A stretch of 64,000 nucleotides of DNA from Pseudoroseicyclus aestuarii (GTDB lineage: Bacteria; Pseudomonadota; Alphaproteobacteria; Rhodobacterales; Rhodobacteraceae). The translations under genes and the position numbers were made by a program. The notes under the pieces are model-generated. The model had not been told where the DNA came from, made no database searches, and saw only the letters and a list, made by a program, of their open reading frames with translations. The stretch covers positions 248,001-312,000 of the forward strand of contig NZ_QJTE01000002.1 in NCBI RefSeq assembly GCF_003217255.1, read 5' to 3'. Below are positions 45,267 through 53,925 of this stretch, piece after piece; the stretch's first letter is position 1, and every line of letters begins with the position of its first letter.

Positions 45267-46391
45267 ATGGCCCAGCAGGAGGAAGACCAGCAAAGCAAGA
45301 CCGAAGAGCCGACAGACAAGCGCCTGCGCGACGCGCGAAAGAAGGGCGACGTCCCCTCCTCGCGCGAGGTCGGGACAGCCGCCTGCGTACTCGCGCTGGC
45401 GCTCTGCACGGCGCTGGTGCTGCCGCGGATGGCACCGGGCCTCGTCGCGGCGCTCTCGGGGCCTCTGGCCAATGCCGGGCAGCTTTCCGTCGCCACCGGC
45501 GGCGCCGGCCTCGAGGATGTCGCCGGCATCTCTGCGGGGCTGGTCCTGCAGGCGGCGCTGGTCTGCGCGCCGCTCTTTCTCGCGCTGATCCTCGCTGCCC
45601 TCGCCGCCGTCGCGCTGCAGGGCGAGGTCGTCGTGGCCGCCGAGCGGATCAAGCCCAAGTGGTCCAAGCTCTCGCCCGCGCAGGGGCTCAAGCGGCTCTT
45701 CAGCGCCGAGACGCTGGTTGAGTTTCTGAAAAGCCTCGCCAAGGTCGCGATCATCGGCGCCGTCGCCACCTGGGTCACGCGCCGCGTGGTGCTGGGCATG
45801 GCCGAGGGCGCGCTTTTCGTGCCGCAGGCGCTGCCCGGTCACATCGGCCGGGCGCTGGCCGCGATGCTGCTGGGCGCCACGGTCCTGCTGGTGCCGCTGG
45901 CGCTGGCCGATGTCCTCTGGAAGCGCGCCCAGTGGATGAAGAAGCAGCGCATGTCGCTGCGCGAGATCCGCGTTGAGCACAAGGAAAGCGAGGGCGATCC
46001 CATGCTCAAGGCGCGCCGCCGCGACATCGGCCGCGCCCGCGCCCGCCGCCGCATCACTCAGGCCGTGCCGACAGCCAGCGTGATCCTGACCAACCCGACG
46101 CATTACGCCGTCGCCCTGCGCTACGAGGTCGGGCGCGATGCCGCGCCGGTCTGCGTCGCCAAGGGCACCGACCGCATGGCCGCGCAGATCCGCGCCCTCG
46201 CGCGCGAGAACGCGGTCCCGGTGATCGAGAACCGCCCCCTCGCCCGCGCGCTGCACGCCGCCGTAGAGGAGGGCGAGGTGGTCCCGGCCGAGCACTGGCA
46301 GGCCGTGGCCGAGATCATCGGCTACGTCATGGATCTCAAGGCCCGCCGGGATCGCCGCCCGCCTCCGGGCTCGGACCTGCGGCTCGATTGA
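45267..46391 (+). CDS. flhB: Flagellar export switch protein FlhB
   Basis: The 374-residue protein has four N-terminal spans and a cytoplasmic domain containing the self-cleavage site NPTH (TNPTHYAVALRY) near residue 275, which switches export specificity from rod/hook to filament. The start EEDQQSKTEEPTDKRL is typical. It is the last gene of the flgB-led unit; repeat copy 4 and the minus-strand motE-like gene follow. Confidence 0.97.
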   Translation: MAQQEEDQQSKTEEPTDKRLRDARKKGDVPSSREVGTAACVLALALCTALVLPRMAPGLVAALSGPLANAGQLSVATGGAGLEDVAGISAGLVLQAALVCAPLFLALILAALAAVALQGEVVVAAERIKPKWSKLSPAQGLKRLFSAETLVEFLKSLAKVAIIGAVATWVTRRVVLGMAEGALFVPQALPGHIGRALAAMLLGATVLLVPLALADVLWKRAQWMKKQRMSLREIRVEHKESEGDPMLKARRRDIGRARARRRITQAVPTASVILTNPTHYAVALRYEVGRDAAPVCVAKGTDRMAAQIRALARENAVPVIENRPLARALHAAVEEGEVVPAEHWQAVAEIIGYVMDLKARRDRRPPPGSDLRLD

Positions 46392-46407
46392 GGCCCGGCG
46401 GCAGAAG

Positions 46408-46468
46408 CCCCCCCCAATTCATGTTTCCGAAAATACTCCGGGGGTCCGGGGGCTGGCCCCCGGTCCCG
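46408..46468 (-). repeat. Two-hairpin intergenic repeat, copy 4 (3' of motE-like gene)
   Basis: Reading the minus strand from the motE-like stop, a CCGGGGG/CCCCCGG stem (46446-46452 with 46457-46463) comes first. Then follow CCCCCGGAGTATTTTCGGAA, ACATGAA and a run of seven G. It belongs to the same subtype as copies 1 and 2. It separates the convergent flhB and motE-like genes. Confidence 0.75.
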
Positions 46469-46492
46469 AAGCCTCCGCCCGCGCGGCGCCCG

Positions 46493-47116
46493 TCACTCGA
46501 TGCGGATGTTCTCCAGCCGCTGATCGCCCGGCATCCGGCCGCGCTCGAAGATGATGCGGCTGATCGCCTGCGCCCGCACGGGGCTCAGCTGCGCGAGGAT
46601 CGGGGCGGCGTCGCGTTCTACCATGTCGCCTAGCACCATGACCGAAACCTCGAGGTCCAGCTCGTTCATGATCGCTGCCGCCTCGTCGGGCTTCATCGCG
46701 CGGTAGAGGTTGACCAGCCGGGCCACGTCGCCCTCGTGCACCGCCTCGATGCGGTCCAGCTGCGCCTCGAGATCGCCGCGCAGCGTCTCGAGACGAGCCG
46801 CCTCGATCTCCAGCTGCTCGCGGGCCAGCTCCAGCTCGGCGGCTTCGGCGGCGAGTTGCTGCTGGCGCTCGCCCAGCAGCCCGCGCTCCTGCGTCACGGT
46901 CTCGAGCACCGCCTCGGGCAGCGGACAGGCCTCCGGCGCGGTCGCCTGCGCCGTCGCCGCCGCCGTCTCGGGGTCGTCCGCAGAGCCGGCGGCCTCGGCG
47001 GCGCGCACGAAGGGCAGGGCCAGAGCCTGCGGCACGGCGCCCGGCCCGAGGCTGGCGCCGGCCTTGAACAGGGCGGCGAGGGCGAGGCCCGAGAGAAGGA
47101 GGCGCGCGGGCCTCAC
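46493..47116 (-). CDS. MotE-like protein (MgtE N-domain/FliG-like fold)
   Basis: The 207-residue protein has an N-terminal signal or membrane segment (about 5-35) and a long coiled coil (about 75-130, rich in Glu, Leu and Arg). The C-terminal domain, with LVNLYRAMKPDEAAAIMNEL and QAISRIIFERG, matches the MgtE N-terminal-like repeat found in MotE. In Sinorhizobium MotE is a periplasmic partner of the motor protein MotC. It is the last gene of the fliL-fliM-DUF6468-motE unit; its start overlaps the preceding stop. No motC or motAB gene is present here, so its partner must be elsewhere. Confidence 0.78.
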   Translation of the reverse strand: MRPARLLLSGLALAALFKAGASLGPGAVPQALALPFVRAAEAAGSADDPETAAATAQATAPEACPLPEAVLETVTQERGLLGERQQQLAAEAAELELAREQLEIEAARLETLRGDLEAQLDRIEAVHEGDVARLVNLYRAMKPDEAAAIMNELDLEVSVMVLGDMVERDAAPILAQLSPVRAQAISRIIFERGRMPGDQRLENIRIE

Positions 47117-47604
47117 GCCTCGATGCTCCGGGTCTTCTCGAAGAACTGCCGCACGAGGTCGGATTTCGGCTCGCCCCGGATCATCTCCTGCGCCGCCTGC
47201 GCCCCCCCGCCTGCGGGCAGCGGGGCCGCGGGTGCCGTCGGCGTCGCGATATCACCGTCCGCCGCCGGGGTCTGCGCCGCCTCGGGCACGGCGGCCGCGG
47301 GCTCAGGCACGGGGCTGCGCCGGCGCCCCAGCGCCAGCCGGGCGCCGAGGCGGCCCGTGCGCTGCGGGGCAGTCGCCGCGGCCCGCGGCTCCTCCGTCTC
47401 GCGCGGGGCCATCCGCCCTGCGGCCTCGCGCAGCGCCGCCGCCGAGACCTGCGACCGGTCGACATCAGCCGAGAAGCGGCCGATCACCGGCTCTAGCGCC
47501 GACAGCGCGGCCAGCAGCCGCCGCATGCGCCGGTCCACCAGCGCGGTATAGCCCAGCGTGCCCGCGAGCAGCATGAGGATCACCCCGTCAATCAGCTGTG
47601 CCAT
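47113..47604 (-). CDS. Flagellar-cluster protein, DUF6468-like
   Basis: The 163-residue protein has one N-terminal membrane span (about 5-22: IDGVILMLLAGTLGYTALVD), a short conserved helical region (RLLAALSALEPVIGRFSADVDRS), a long Ala/Pro-rich linker and a conserved C-terminal patch (RGEPKSDLVRQFFEK). I believe it matches DUF6468, a family confined to alphaproteobacterial flagellar clusters, but I cannot confirm it. It overlaps fliM by 17 bases and the motE-like gene by 4, so it is surely part of this operon. Role unknown. Confidence 0.65.
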   Translation of the reverse strand: MAQLIDGVILMLLAGTLGYTALVDRRMRRLLAALSALEPVIGRFSADVDRSQVSAAALREAAGRMAPRETEEPRAAATAPQRTGRLGARLALGRRRSPVPEPAAAVPEAAQTPAADGDIATPTAPAAPLPAGGGAQAAQEMIRGEPKSDLVRQFFEKTRSIEA

Positions 47605-48544
47605 CGGCTCCGTCCTTTCTCGATGTCTCAGTGCCGTCCATGTCGCCGGTCAGGCGCAAGGCCACCGACCCGTTGCTCTTGCGCCCCATCGCGCCGGTGA
47701 ACATCTGCCGCCCGCCGCAGGTCAGCATCGCCTCGTGGTCGGTCAGCACACCCAGGTCCAGCACCTGCCCGGCGCGCCAGTTCAGCACCTCGGCCATCGG
47801 CAGGCGCACCCGGCAGAGCAGCGCCTGAAGCTGCACCGAGGTCTCGCCCAGCCGGCCCTCCATCTCCTGCCGCCAGCCGCTCTCGCCGCTGAGGCTGCCG
47901 CCCAGGAAGGGCTGCGCCAGCAGCGGCCGGATCGTGTCGATGGCGCCGTAGGGGATCATGAAGTGCAGCGGTCCGCCGTGCCCGTCGATCCGCACGTCGA
48001 TGCGCAGCAGGACCGAGGGGCCGCCGCCGGGCGCCAAAGCGGCGGCCTGCGGGTTGCTCTCGACCTGGCCGATGCTGAACTCGACCGGCGCGATCTGGCT
48101 GAAGGCGCGGGTCAGCTCCGCCAGGATCACCGCGCAGAGCCGCATGCCGAAGCGCCGCTCGATCGCGGTGAAGCGACGCGGCACCCACTCCCGCGCCTTG
48201 CCGGCGGGCGGGTTGCCGCCCAGCATGAACTCGAGCATCGCGAAGAGAAGCTGCGGCGAGATCGCGGTCAGCATCGGCCCGTCCCAGCCCTCGGCCTCGG
48301 TCACGGCGATGAAGCCGGGCGCCGGAAGCGTCGCCATCGCATCGCCGCAGGTCATGTAGCGGGCCTGCTGCAGTGTCACTTCGACCGGCACCCCGACGAA
48401 GTTCTTCAGCGCGCTCGACAGCGCGAGGGTATAGCGGTCCGTCGCCACCTCGAGCATCGGCAGCGGCTCGAAGGATTGCGCCGCGGTGCGGATGATCAGC
48501 TCTTCGACCGGCTCGCCGGCGGGGGCCGTGGTCTGGGTATTCAT
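47588..48544 (-). CDS. fliM: Flagellar motor switch protein FliM, without the CheY-binding peptide
   Basis: The 318-residue C-ring protein has the middle CheC-like domain (FVGVPVEVTLQQARYM, LEFMLGGNPP) and the C-terminal SpoA domain (ALLCRVRLPMAEVLNWRAGQVLDL). Typical FliM proteins begin with a short peptide like SQxEIDALL that binds phosphorylated CheY. Here the N-terminus is MNTQTTAPAGEPVEELII, with no such motif, and an in-frame TGA 5 codons upstream rules out a longer form. It starts 7 bases after the fliL stop. Confidence 0.92.
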   Translation of the reverse strand: MNTQTTAPAGEPVEELIIRTAAQSFEPLPMLEVATDRYTLALSSALKNFVGVPVEVTLQQARYMTCGDAMATLPAPGFIAVTEAEGWDGPMLTAISPQLLFAMLEFMLGGNPPAGKAREWVPRRFTAIERRFGMRLCAVILAELTRAFSQIAPVEFSIGQVESNPQAAALAPGGGPSVLLRIDVRIDGHGGPLHFMIPYGAIDTIRPLLAQPFLGGSLSGESGWRQEMEGRLGETSVQLQALLCRVRLPMAEVLNWRAGQVLDLGVLTDHEAMLTCGGRQMFTGAMGRKSNGSVALRLTGDMDGTETSRKDGADGTAD

Positions 48545-48551
48545 GCCGCCC

Positions 48552-49109
48552 TCACTGGATCACCAGGTCCGCGATCAGGACCTCCTGCACCGTCTCGGTC
48601 CCCACAACGGCGCGGGCGCGGCGCAGAAGCTCGGCCCGCAGCCGGGCCAGGCCGGCGCTGCCTTGCAGATCGGCCTCGGTCAGCTGCCGCAGGTAGTCGA
48701 GGAAGCTGTCGCGCAGGTAGGGCTGCCGCCCGGGCAGCTGCCCGGCCTCGGGCGCGTCGCCGTCGAAGACCAGCGCGAGGTCCAGCTTGAGAAAGCGGTA
48801 GGCGGACTGGCCGTCCAGCGTCGGCGCGGCGATGTTCACGATCATCTCTTCCATCGCCAGCACCTGCGTGCCGCCCTCGCCGCCGTGCGACGCGGCCGGG
48901 GCCTCGTCGTGCGGCGCGGGCGCGGCCTCGGCCCCGCCGCCGCCGGCAAAGCTGGTCAGCCCGCCGATGCCGAGCGCGGCCATCAGCCCGCCGGTGCCCG
49001 CCAGCAGCGCCAGCGCCAAGGCCAGCAGCGGCAGCGCGAGGCGGCGCAGCAGGGGCCGCCGTGCCGGGCTGGCCCCTGTCTTGGTGGTGCTGGTGGCGCT
49101 CTTGCTCAT
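48552..49109 (-). CDS. fliL: Flagellar basal-body protein FliL
   Basis: The 185-residue protein has one membrane span (about 22-48) and a periplasmic domain with the FliL pattern AYRFLKLDLALVF and PYLRDSFLDYLRQLTEADLQG. FliL sits around the stators and supports torque. ATG 49109 was chosen; the frame is open 22 codons further, with a poor start. It is the first gene of the unit fliL-fliM-DUF6468-motE, divergent from fliF. Confidence 0.9.
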   Translation of the reverse strand: MSKSATSTTKTGASPARRPLLRRLALPLLALALALLAGTGGLMAALGIGGLTSFAGGGGAEAAPAPHDEAPAASHGGEGGTQVLAMEEMIVNIAAPTLDGQSAYRFLKLDLALVFDGDAPEAGQLPGRQPYLRDSFLDYLRQLTEADLQGSAGLARLRAELLRRARAVVGTETVQEVLIADLVIQ

Positions 49110-49183
49110 GCGCGCGGAATCCCCTGCGGCTACTGAGGCAGATGTTCCATCACGATAAGAATAAATCAAGGACACTTTCTAAC

Positions 49184-49205
49184 TATACTTGAAATACAAG
49201 GATAG
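49184..49205. promoter_or_regulatory. Shared flagellar promoter motif, fliL/fliF copy
   Basis: TATACT begins at 49184 and ACAAGGATAG covers 49196-49205 in the divergent gap between fliL and fliF. This repeats the pair seen at 40229-40251. TATACT is a fair -10 element for fliF, but no matching -35 is visible, suggesting an activator or an alternative sigma factor. Confidence 0.5.
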
Positions 49206-49236
49206 CCGTGCTTCCTGTCCGACACATCACGCCGAC

Positions 49237-50937
49237 ATGGGGCCAAGGGTGCGGGCAATCATCGACAACCTTCGCAAGCTGGGCGGGCTGAAGCTGGCCG
49301 CCCTGGGGGCCACCGGGCTGGGGGTCACCCTCGCGGTGCTGTTCGGGCTGGGCGCGGTGATGCGCGCGGACTGGACGCCGCTCTATTCGGATCTCTCGCC
49401 CGCAGCCGCCTCGCAGGTGGTGGCGACGCTCGAGCAGGCGGGCTTCCGTGTCGATCTCGGCGCCGGCGGATCGGTCGTCAGCGTGCCGGCCCCGGATGTC
49501 GCGCGGGCGCGCATGGCCCTCGCCGAGCAGGGCCTGCCGAACGAGGGCACCCCGGGCTGGGAGCTCTTCGACGGCGCCTCGGGCCTTGGGATGAACGGCT
49601 TCATGCAGCAGGTCACCCGGCTGCGCGCGCTCGAGGGCGAGCTGGCGCGCTCGATCCAGACGATCGACGGGATTGAGGCGGCGCGCGTGCACCTCGTCCT
49701 GCCCGAGCGCGAGGCCTTCAGCCGCGAGCGGGCCGAGGCCTCGGCCTCGATCATCCTGCGGGCGCAGACGGGGCGGCAGGTCGGCCGCGCGCAGGCGCAG
49801 GCGATTCGCGCGCTCGTCGCCTCCTCCGTCGCCGGCCTCGCCCCGGCGCGGGTGACGGTGCTGTCCGCCAGCGGCGAGACGATCCTGTCCGAGGATGGCG
49901 AAAGCGCCGCCGAGATCACCATGCAGACCGTCCGGGCCGGCATCGAAGAGCGCATGGCCGCGCAGGTGCAGCAGATCCTCACCGCCCGCGTCGGCGCCGG
50001 CAATGCCCGCGTGCAGGTCAATGTCGACCTGTCGAACGAGCGGCAGGTGATCCGGTCGCAAAGCTACGATCCCGACCAGCAGGTCGTCCGCTCCACCGAC
50101 ACGCGCGAGCGCAACGAGGAGGGGCAGGAGTTCCGGCGCGAGGCCAACGACGTCGGCGGCAACCTTCCCGATGCGCTGGCCGGGGACGAGACGCGGCCCG
50201 CCAGCACCAGCACCAGCACCGACAGCGAAGAGCAGGTGCGCTACGAGATCGGCTCTACCCAGACCGAGACGGTGCGCGAGCCCGGCGAGATCGAGCGTGT
50301 CTCGGTCGCGGTGCTGGTCAACGGCATCTACGCCGTCGGCGATGGCGGCGCCGTCGCCTATCAGGAGCGTGACGCGGCCGAGCTGGAGCGGCTGGAGGCC
50401 CTCGTGCGCTCGGCCATCGGCTTCGACGAGGCGCGGGGCGATCTGGTGCAGGTCGATAGCCTGCGCTTCATGGATTACTCCATGGACGTCGGAGAGCCGG
50501 TCGGCCAGGGCCTCGCCGGGGTGCTCTCGGCCAACCTCGGGGCGCTGCTGCGCGGGCTCTTCGCCGTGGCGATCCTCGCGCTCGTGCTGCTGCTGGCGGT
50601 GCGGCCGGTGCTGCGCCGCCTGCTGCCCGACCCGGGCATGGCCCAGATCGGCGAGCAGGAGGGTGCCCCCGCGCTGACCGCCGATCCGGCGCAGGACGAG
50701 GCGGGGCAGGGCCTGCCGGCGCCCCTCGACGCGGGGCGGCGCGATGCCGGGGCCGATGCCGGGCAGGAGGACGGCCTTTACGATCCGCTGCGCGGCGCGC
50801 AGGGCGATTACGTGAACCTTGCGACCGTCACCGGCGAGATCGGGCGCACGCGCCTCGCCGCGCTGGGCGAGCTGGTGCAGGTCGAGCCGGAGCAGAGCCT
50901 GCGGGTGCTGCGCGGCTGGCTGTCGCAGGAGGGCTGA
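49237..50937 (+). CDS. fliF: Flagellar MS-ring protein FliF
   Basis: The 566-residue protein has an N-terminal span (about 18-42) and ring-building motifs LYSDLSPAAASQVVATLEQAG, MALAEQGLPNEGTPGWELFD and GIEAARVHLVLPEREAF. A Ser/Thr-rich linker with ASTSTSTDSEE follows. A second span lies near residues 430-455, and a C-terminal FliG-binding tail ends VLRGWLSQEG. I chose ATG 49237; an in-frame TTG at 49189 would lie within the promoter motif. It is the first gene of fliF-fliH-fliN-fliP-fliG-fliK-like. Confidence 0.95.
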   Translation: MGPRVRAIIDNLRKLGGLKLAALGATGLGVTLAVLFGLGAVMRADWTPLYSDLSPAAASQVVATLEQAGFRVDLGAGGSVVSVPAPDVARARMALAEQGLPNEGTPGWELFDGASGLGMNGFMQQVTRLRALEGELARSIQTIDGIEAARVHLVLPEREAFSRERAEASASIILRAQTGRQVGRAQAQAIRALVASSVAGLAPARVTVLSASGETILSEDGESAAEITMQTVRAGIEERMAAQVQQILTARVGAGNARVQVNVDLSNERQVIRSQSYDPDQQVVRSTDTRERNEEGQEFRREANDVGGNLPDALAGDETRPASTSTSTDSEEQVRYEIGSTQTETVREPGEIERVSVAVLVNGIYAVGDGGAVAYQERDAAELERLEALVRSAIGFDEARGDLVQVDSLRFMDYSMDVGEPVGQGLAGVLSANLGALLRGLFAVAILALVLLLAVRPVLRRLLPDPGMAQIGEQEGAPALTADPAQDEAGQGLPAPLDAGRRDAGADAGQEDGLYDPLRGAQGDYVNLATVTGEIGRTRLAALGELVQVEPEQSLRVLRGWLSQEG

Positions 50938-50938
50938 G

Positions 50939-51586
50939 ATGGGCGCCCTGTTCCAGCGGGATTTCGACGCCGAGCTGGCCGAGGAGCAGCGCGCCGCCGT
51001 GCGCGCCGCCCATGGCGGTATCCTGCCCGAGGAGGTGGAGGCGGCGATCGAGGCCGCGCGCGCCGAGGCGCGGGCCGAGGGGCTGGCGCAGGGCCGCGCC
51101 GAGGGCCGGGCCGAGGCCGAGGCCGCCCGCGCCGCCGCCGACAGTGCCGCGCTGCAGGCCCTCGGCCCGCAGCTGACCGACATCGCCGAGGCCGCCGGCG
51201 CCCATCGCGCCGCGCTGGAGCGGCAGCTTCTGGGCTATGTCCAGACCATCTGCACCCGCGTTTTCCCCGAGCTGATCGAGCACCGCGCCGAAGCGCGCGC
51301 CGCCGCCCGCATCCGCCGCGCGATCACGCTGGCGCTGGGCAGCGGGCAGCTTCGGATCGCGGTGGCGCCGGGCAGCCTCGCGGCGCTGACCCCCTCGATC
51401 CGGGCCGTGGCCGAGGCCGAGGGCCTTACGGCCCGGCTTGAGATCGAGGCCGATCCGGCGCTGCGCCCCGGCGCCATCTCGGCGCGCTGGGACGATGGCG
51501 TCTTCGACTACAGCTTCGACGCGATCTGCGAGCAGATCCTCGCGTCCCTGCGCCAGATCACCGAGAAGGAGGCCCCGCGTGGCTAG
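50939..51586 (+). CDS. fliH: Flagellar export regulator FliH
   Basis: The 215-residue protein has a long Ala/Glu/Arg-rich helical region (about 25-75) with GxxxG-like repeats (EGLAQGRAEGRAEAEA) typical of FliH. The C-terminal domain is comparable to the F1 delta subunit (LGYVQTICTRVFPELIEHRAEA). FliH binds FliI and links it to the C-ring. Sequence conservation is low in this family, so position between fliF and fliN adds weight. ATG 50939 follows the fliF stop by one base. Confidence 0.85.
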   Translation: MGALFQRDFDAELAEEQRAAVRAAHGGILPEEVEAAIEAARAEARAEGLAQGRAEGRAEAEAARAAADSAALQALGPQLTDIAEAAGAHRAALERQLLGYVQTICTRVFPELIEHRAEARAAARIRRAITLALGSGQLRIAVAPGSLAALTPSIRAVAEAEGLTARLEIEADPALRPGAISARWDDGVFDYSFDAICEQILASLRQITEKEAPRG

Positions 51587-51992
51587 CAACACCCCGACGA
51601 CAGACCCCTCGCGCACCGCCCCCGCCGGCGAGGAGACCTTTCCCGACCTCGATGCCGCCGCGCCCGAAGGGGCGCAGGACCAGACGGTGATCGAGGCCAT
51701 GGCCGCCGCGCGGCTGACAGGCGAGGATACCGCGCCGGGGCGCAACATCGACGCGATGCTGAACGTCGCGCTCGACGTGCAGATCGTGCTGGGCCGGGCG
51801 CGGATGCCGATTGCCCAGCTGCTGAAGCTGTCGCGCGGCAAGGTGGTCGAGCTCGACAAGAAGATCGGCGAGCCGGTGGACGTCATCATCAACGACCGCC
51901 TCGTGGCGCGCGGCGACCTCGTGAAGGTCGGCGAGGGGCGGCTGGGCGTGACCCTGACCGAAATCGTCAAGGACTACGTCGGCGACCGATGA
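51579..51992 (+). CDS. fliN: Flagellar motor switch protein FliN
   Basis: The 137-residue protein has a variable N-terminal half and a C-terminal SpoA domain (ALDVQIVLGRARMPIAQLLK, GKVVELDKKIGEPVDVIIND). FliN forms the bottom of the C-ring with FliM. The start is GTG 51579, overlapping the fliH stop, with GAAGGAGG as ribosome binding site. The stop overlaps the fliP start. Confidence 0.94.
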   Translation: MASNTPTTDPSRTAPAGEETFPDLDAAAPEGAQDQTVIEAMAAARLTGEDTAPGRNIDAMLNVALDVQIVLGRARMPIAQLLKLSRGKVVELDKKIGEPVDVIINDRLVARGDLVKVGEGRLGVTLTEIVKDYVGDR

Positions 51993-52813
51993 GGCAGCGC
52001 GCATCCCTCCCTTTCCTGGCGGCGGGCCTGCTCGTGATCGCCGGGCCGGTCGCCGCGCAGCAGGGGGGCGACCTTCTGGGCGCGCTGAGCGGCGCGCTGG
52101 GCGATGCGCCCGCGGGCAGCGACGCGGCGGCCTCGCTCTCGGGGCGGCTGCTGCAGCTGATCGCGCTGATTACCGTGCTCAGCCTCGCGCCGGGTCTGCT
52201 GATCGTCACGACCAGCTTCACCCGCTTCGTCATCGTGCTGTCGATCCTGCGCAGCGCCATGGGCCTGAACCAGACGCCGCCGAACATCGTGCTGACGGCG
52301 ATGGCGCTGTTCCTGACCTTCTTCGTCATGCAGCCGGTCTTCGAGGACGCCTGGGAGGACGGGCTGCAGCCGCTTCTCGACAATGCCATCACCGAGGAGC
52401 AGGCGGTTCCCCGCATCGCGGAGCCCTTTCGCCGGTTCATGACCGCCAATACCCGCCCGCGCGACATCGCGCTGTTTCAGGACATCGCCGCCCGCTCCTC
52501 GGGGGAGGCGGGGCAGGAGGAGGAGGAGGCCGGGCCGCAGGAGCCGGGCTGGCGCGAGCTGGTGCCCGCCTTCATGATCTCTGAGCTCAGGCGCGCCTTC
52601 TCGATCGGTTTCCTGATCTACCTGCCCTTCGTGGCCATCGACCTGATCGTCGCCTCGATCCTGATGGCGGCAGGCATGATGATGCTGCCGCCGGTGCTGA
52701 TCTCGCTGCCCTTTAAGGTGATCTTCTTCGTTCTGATCGATGGCTGGTACATGCTGGCCGGCAGCCTGCTGGAATCCTACCTGCCCATCGCCGGCGCGGC
52801 GGGGGCAGGATGA
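51989..52813 (+). CDS. fliP: Flagellar export membrane protein FliP
   Basis: The 274-residue protein has a cleavable signal peptide (about 1-23), as known for FliP. Family signatures are TTSFTRFVIVLSILRSAMGLNQTPPN and FLIYLPFVAIDLIVASILMAAGMMMLPPV. It is part of the FliPQR gate, while fliQ and fliR lie 10 kb away in the other unit. ATG 51989 overlaps fliN and the stop overlaps fliG. Confidence 0.97.
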   Translation: MRQRASLPFLAAGLLVIAGPVAAQQGGDLLGALSGALGDAPAGSDAAASLSGRLLQLIALITVLSLAPGLLIVTTSFTRFVIVLSILRSAMGLNQTPPNIVLTAMALFLTFFVMQPVFEDAWEDGLQPLLDNAITEEQAVPRIAEPFRRFMTANTRPRDIALFQDIAARSSGEAGQEEEEAGPQEPGWRELVPAFMISELRRAFSIGFLIYLPFVAIDLIVASILMAAGMMMLPPVLISLPFKVIFFVLIDGWYMLAGSLLESYLPIAGAAGAG

Positions 52814-53925
52814 GCGAGAAGGACGCGCCGATGCCCAAGGATACTTTCGAGGCGGCCGAGGCCGGCTCTGTGCTGCCTGCCCCGTTTGGCGGACGCTCGG
52901 GCAGTGCGCGCGCCCGCCGCGAGGCGCGCGCCCTCGCCGGCCCCGAGAAGGCGGCGATCCTGTTCCTCTGCCTCGGCGAGAAGCGGGGCACCGCCCTGAT
53001 GCAGAAGCTGTCCGAGGCCGATATCCAGACCATCACCCGCGCGATGGCGGGCCTCGGGTCGATCCCGGCCGAGGTCGTCGAGGAGGTGATGGAGGAATTC
53101 ACCTACCACGTCACCGAGGGCGGCGAGGTCTACGGCTCCTTCGCGGTGGCCGAGGGGATGCTGCGCGGCTTCCTGCCCGAGGCGCAGGTGACGCAGATCA
53201 TGAACCAGGTCCGCGGCCGGCGGAACGAGAACAGGGGCATGTGGGACCGCTTCTCGGCCCTGAACGAGAGCGTGATCGCGAACTACCTGCGCGGCGAGCA
53301 CGAGCAGACCGCCGCCGCGATCCTGACGAATGTCGCGCCCGACGTCGCGGCCAAGGTGCTGCCGATGCTGGGCCCCGACAAGATGCAGGAGGTGGCCGAG
53401 CGGATGATGACGATGGATGCCGTACCGCTGCACATGATGCGCCAGATCGAAGAGACGCTGCAGCAGGAGGTGATCGGATCGGCCAGCCGTTCGAGCGGCG
53501 GCGACACGCAGCAGCGCATGGCCGACCTTTTCAACAAGCTCGACCGCGAGGCCTTCGACAAGATCGCGCCGGTTCTCGAGGAGCGGCATCCCGAACGCTT
53601 CTTCGCGATCAAGCAGCGCATGTTCACCTTCGCCGACCTTGCCAAGCTGGACATGCAGGATCTGGCCCGCGTGATGCGCGGGATGGAGGGAAGCATGCTG
53701 CCTCTGGCCCTGCGCGGCGCCGAGAAGGAGCTGCGCGACACCTTCCTGGCCGCGCTGCCGGCGCGGACCCGCGACATGCTGCTGGACGAGATGAACACGA
53801 TGGGCCCCGTGCGCGGGCGCGAGGTTCGGGCGGCGCAGGTGGCGATGGTCGACCTCGCCAAGGACCTGGCCGAGCAGGAGGTGATCCGCCTGCCGCTTGA
53901 CGACGAAGACGAGCTGATCGAATGA
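52810..53925 (+). CDS. fliG: Flagellar motor switch protein FliG
   Basis: The 371-residue rotor protein has an N-terminal FliF-binding domain (AGPEKAAILFLCLGEKRG, near residue 42), a middle domain with EHEQTAAAILTNVAPDVAAKVL, and a C-terminal torque domain with charged residues (MFTFADLAKLDMQDLARVMRGM). An unusual leader of about 40 residues precedes the conserved part. Starts and stops overlap fliP and the fliK-like gene. Confidence 0.95.
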   Translation: MSEKDAPMPKDTFEAAEAGSVLPAPFGGRSGSARARREARALAGPEKAAILFLCLGEKRGTALMQKLSEADIQTITRAMAGLGSIPAEVVEEVMEEFTYHVTEGGEVYGSFAVAEGMLRGFLPEAQVTQIMNQVRGRRNENRGMWDRFSALNESVIANYLRGEHEQTAAAILTNVAPDVAAKVLPMLGPDKMQEVAERMMTMDAVPLHMMRQIEETLQQEVIGSASRSSGGDTQQRMADLFNKLDREAFDKIAPVLEERHPERFFAIKQRMFTFADLAKLDMQDLARVMRGMEGSMLPLALRGAEKELRDTFLAALPARTRDMLLDEMNTMGPVRGREVRAAQVAMVDLAKDLAEQEVIRLPLDDEDELIE

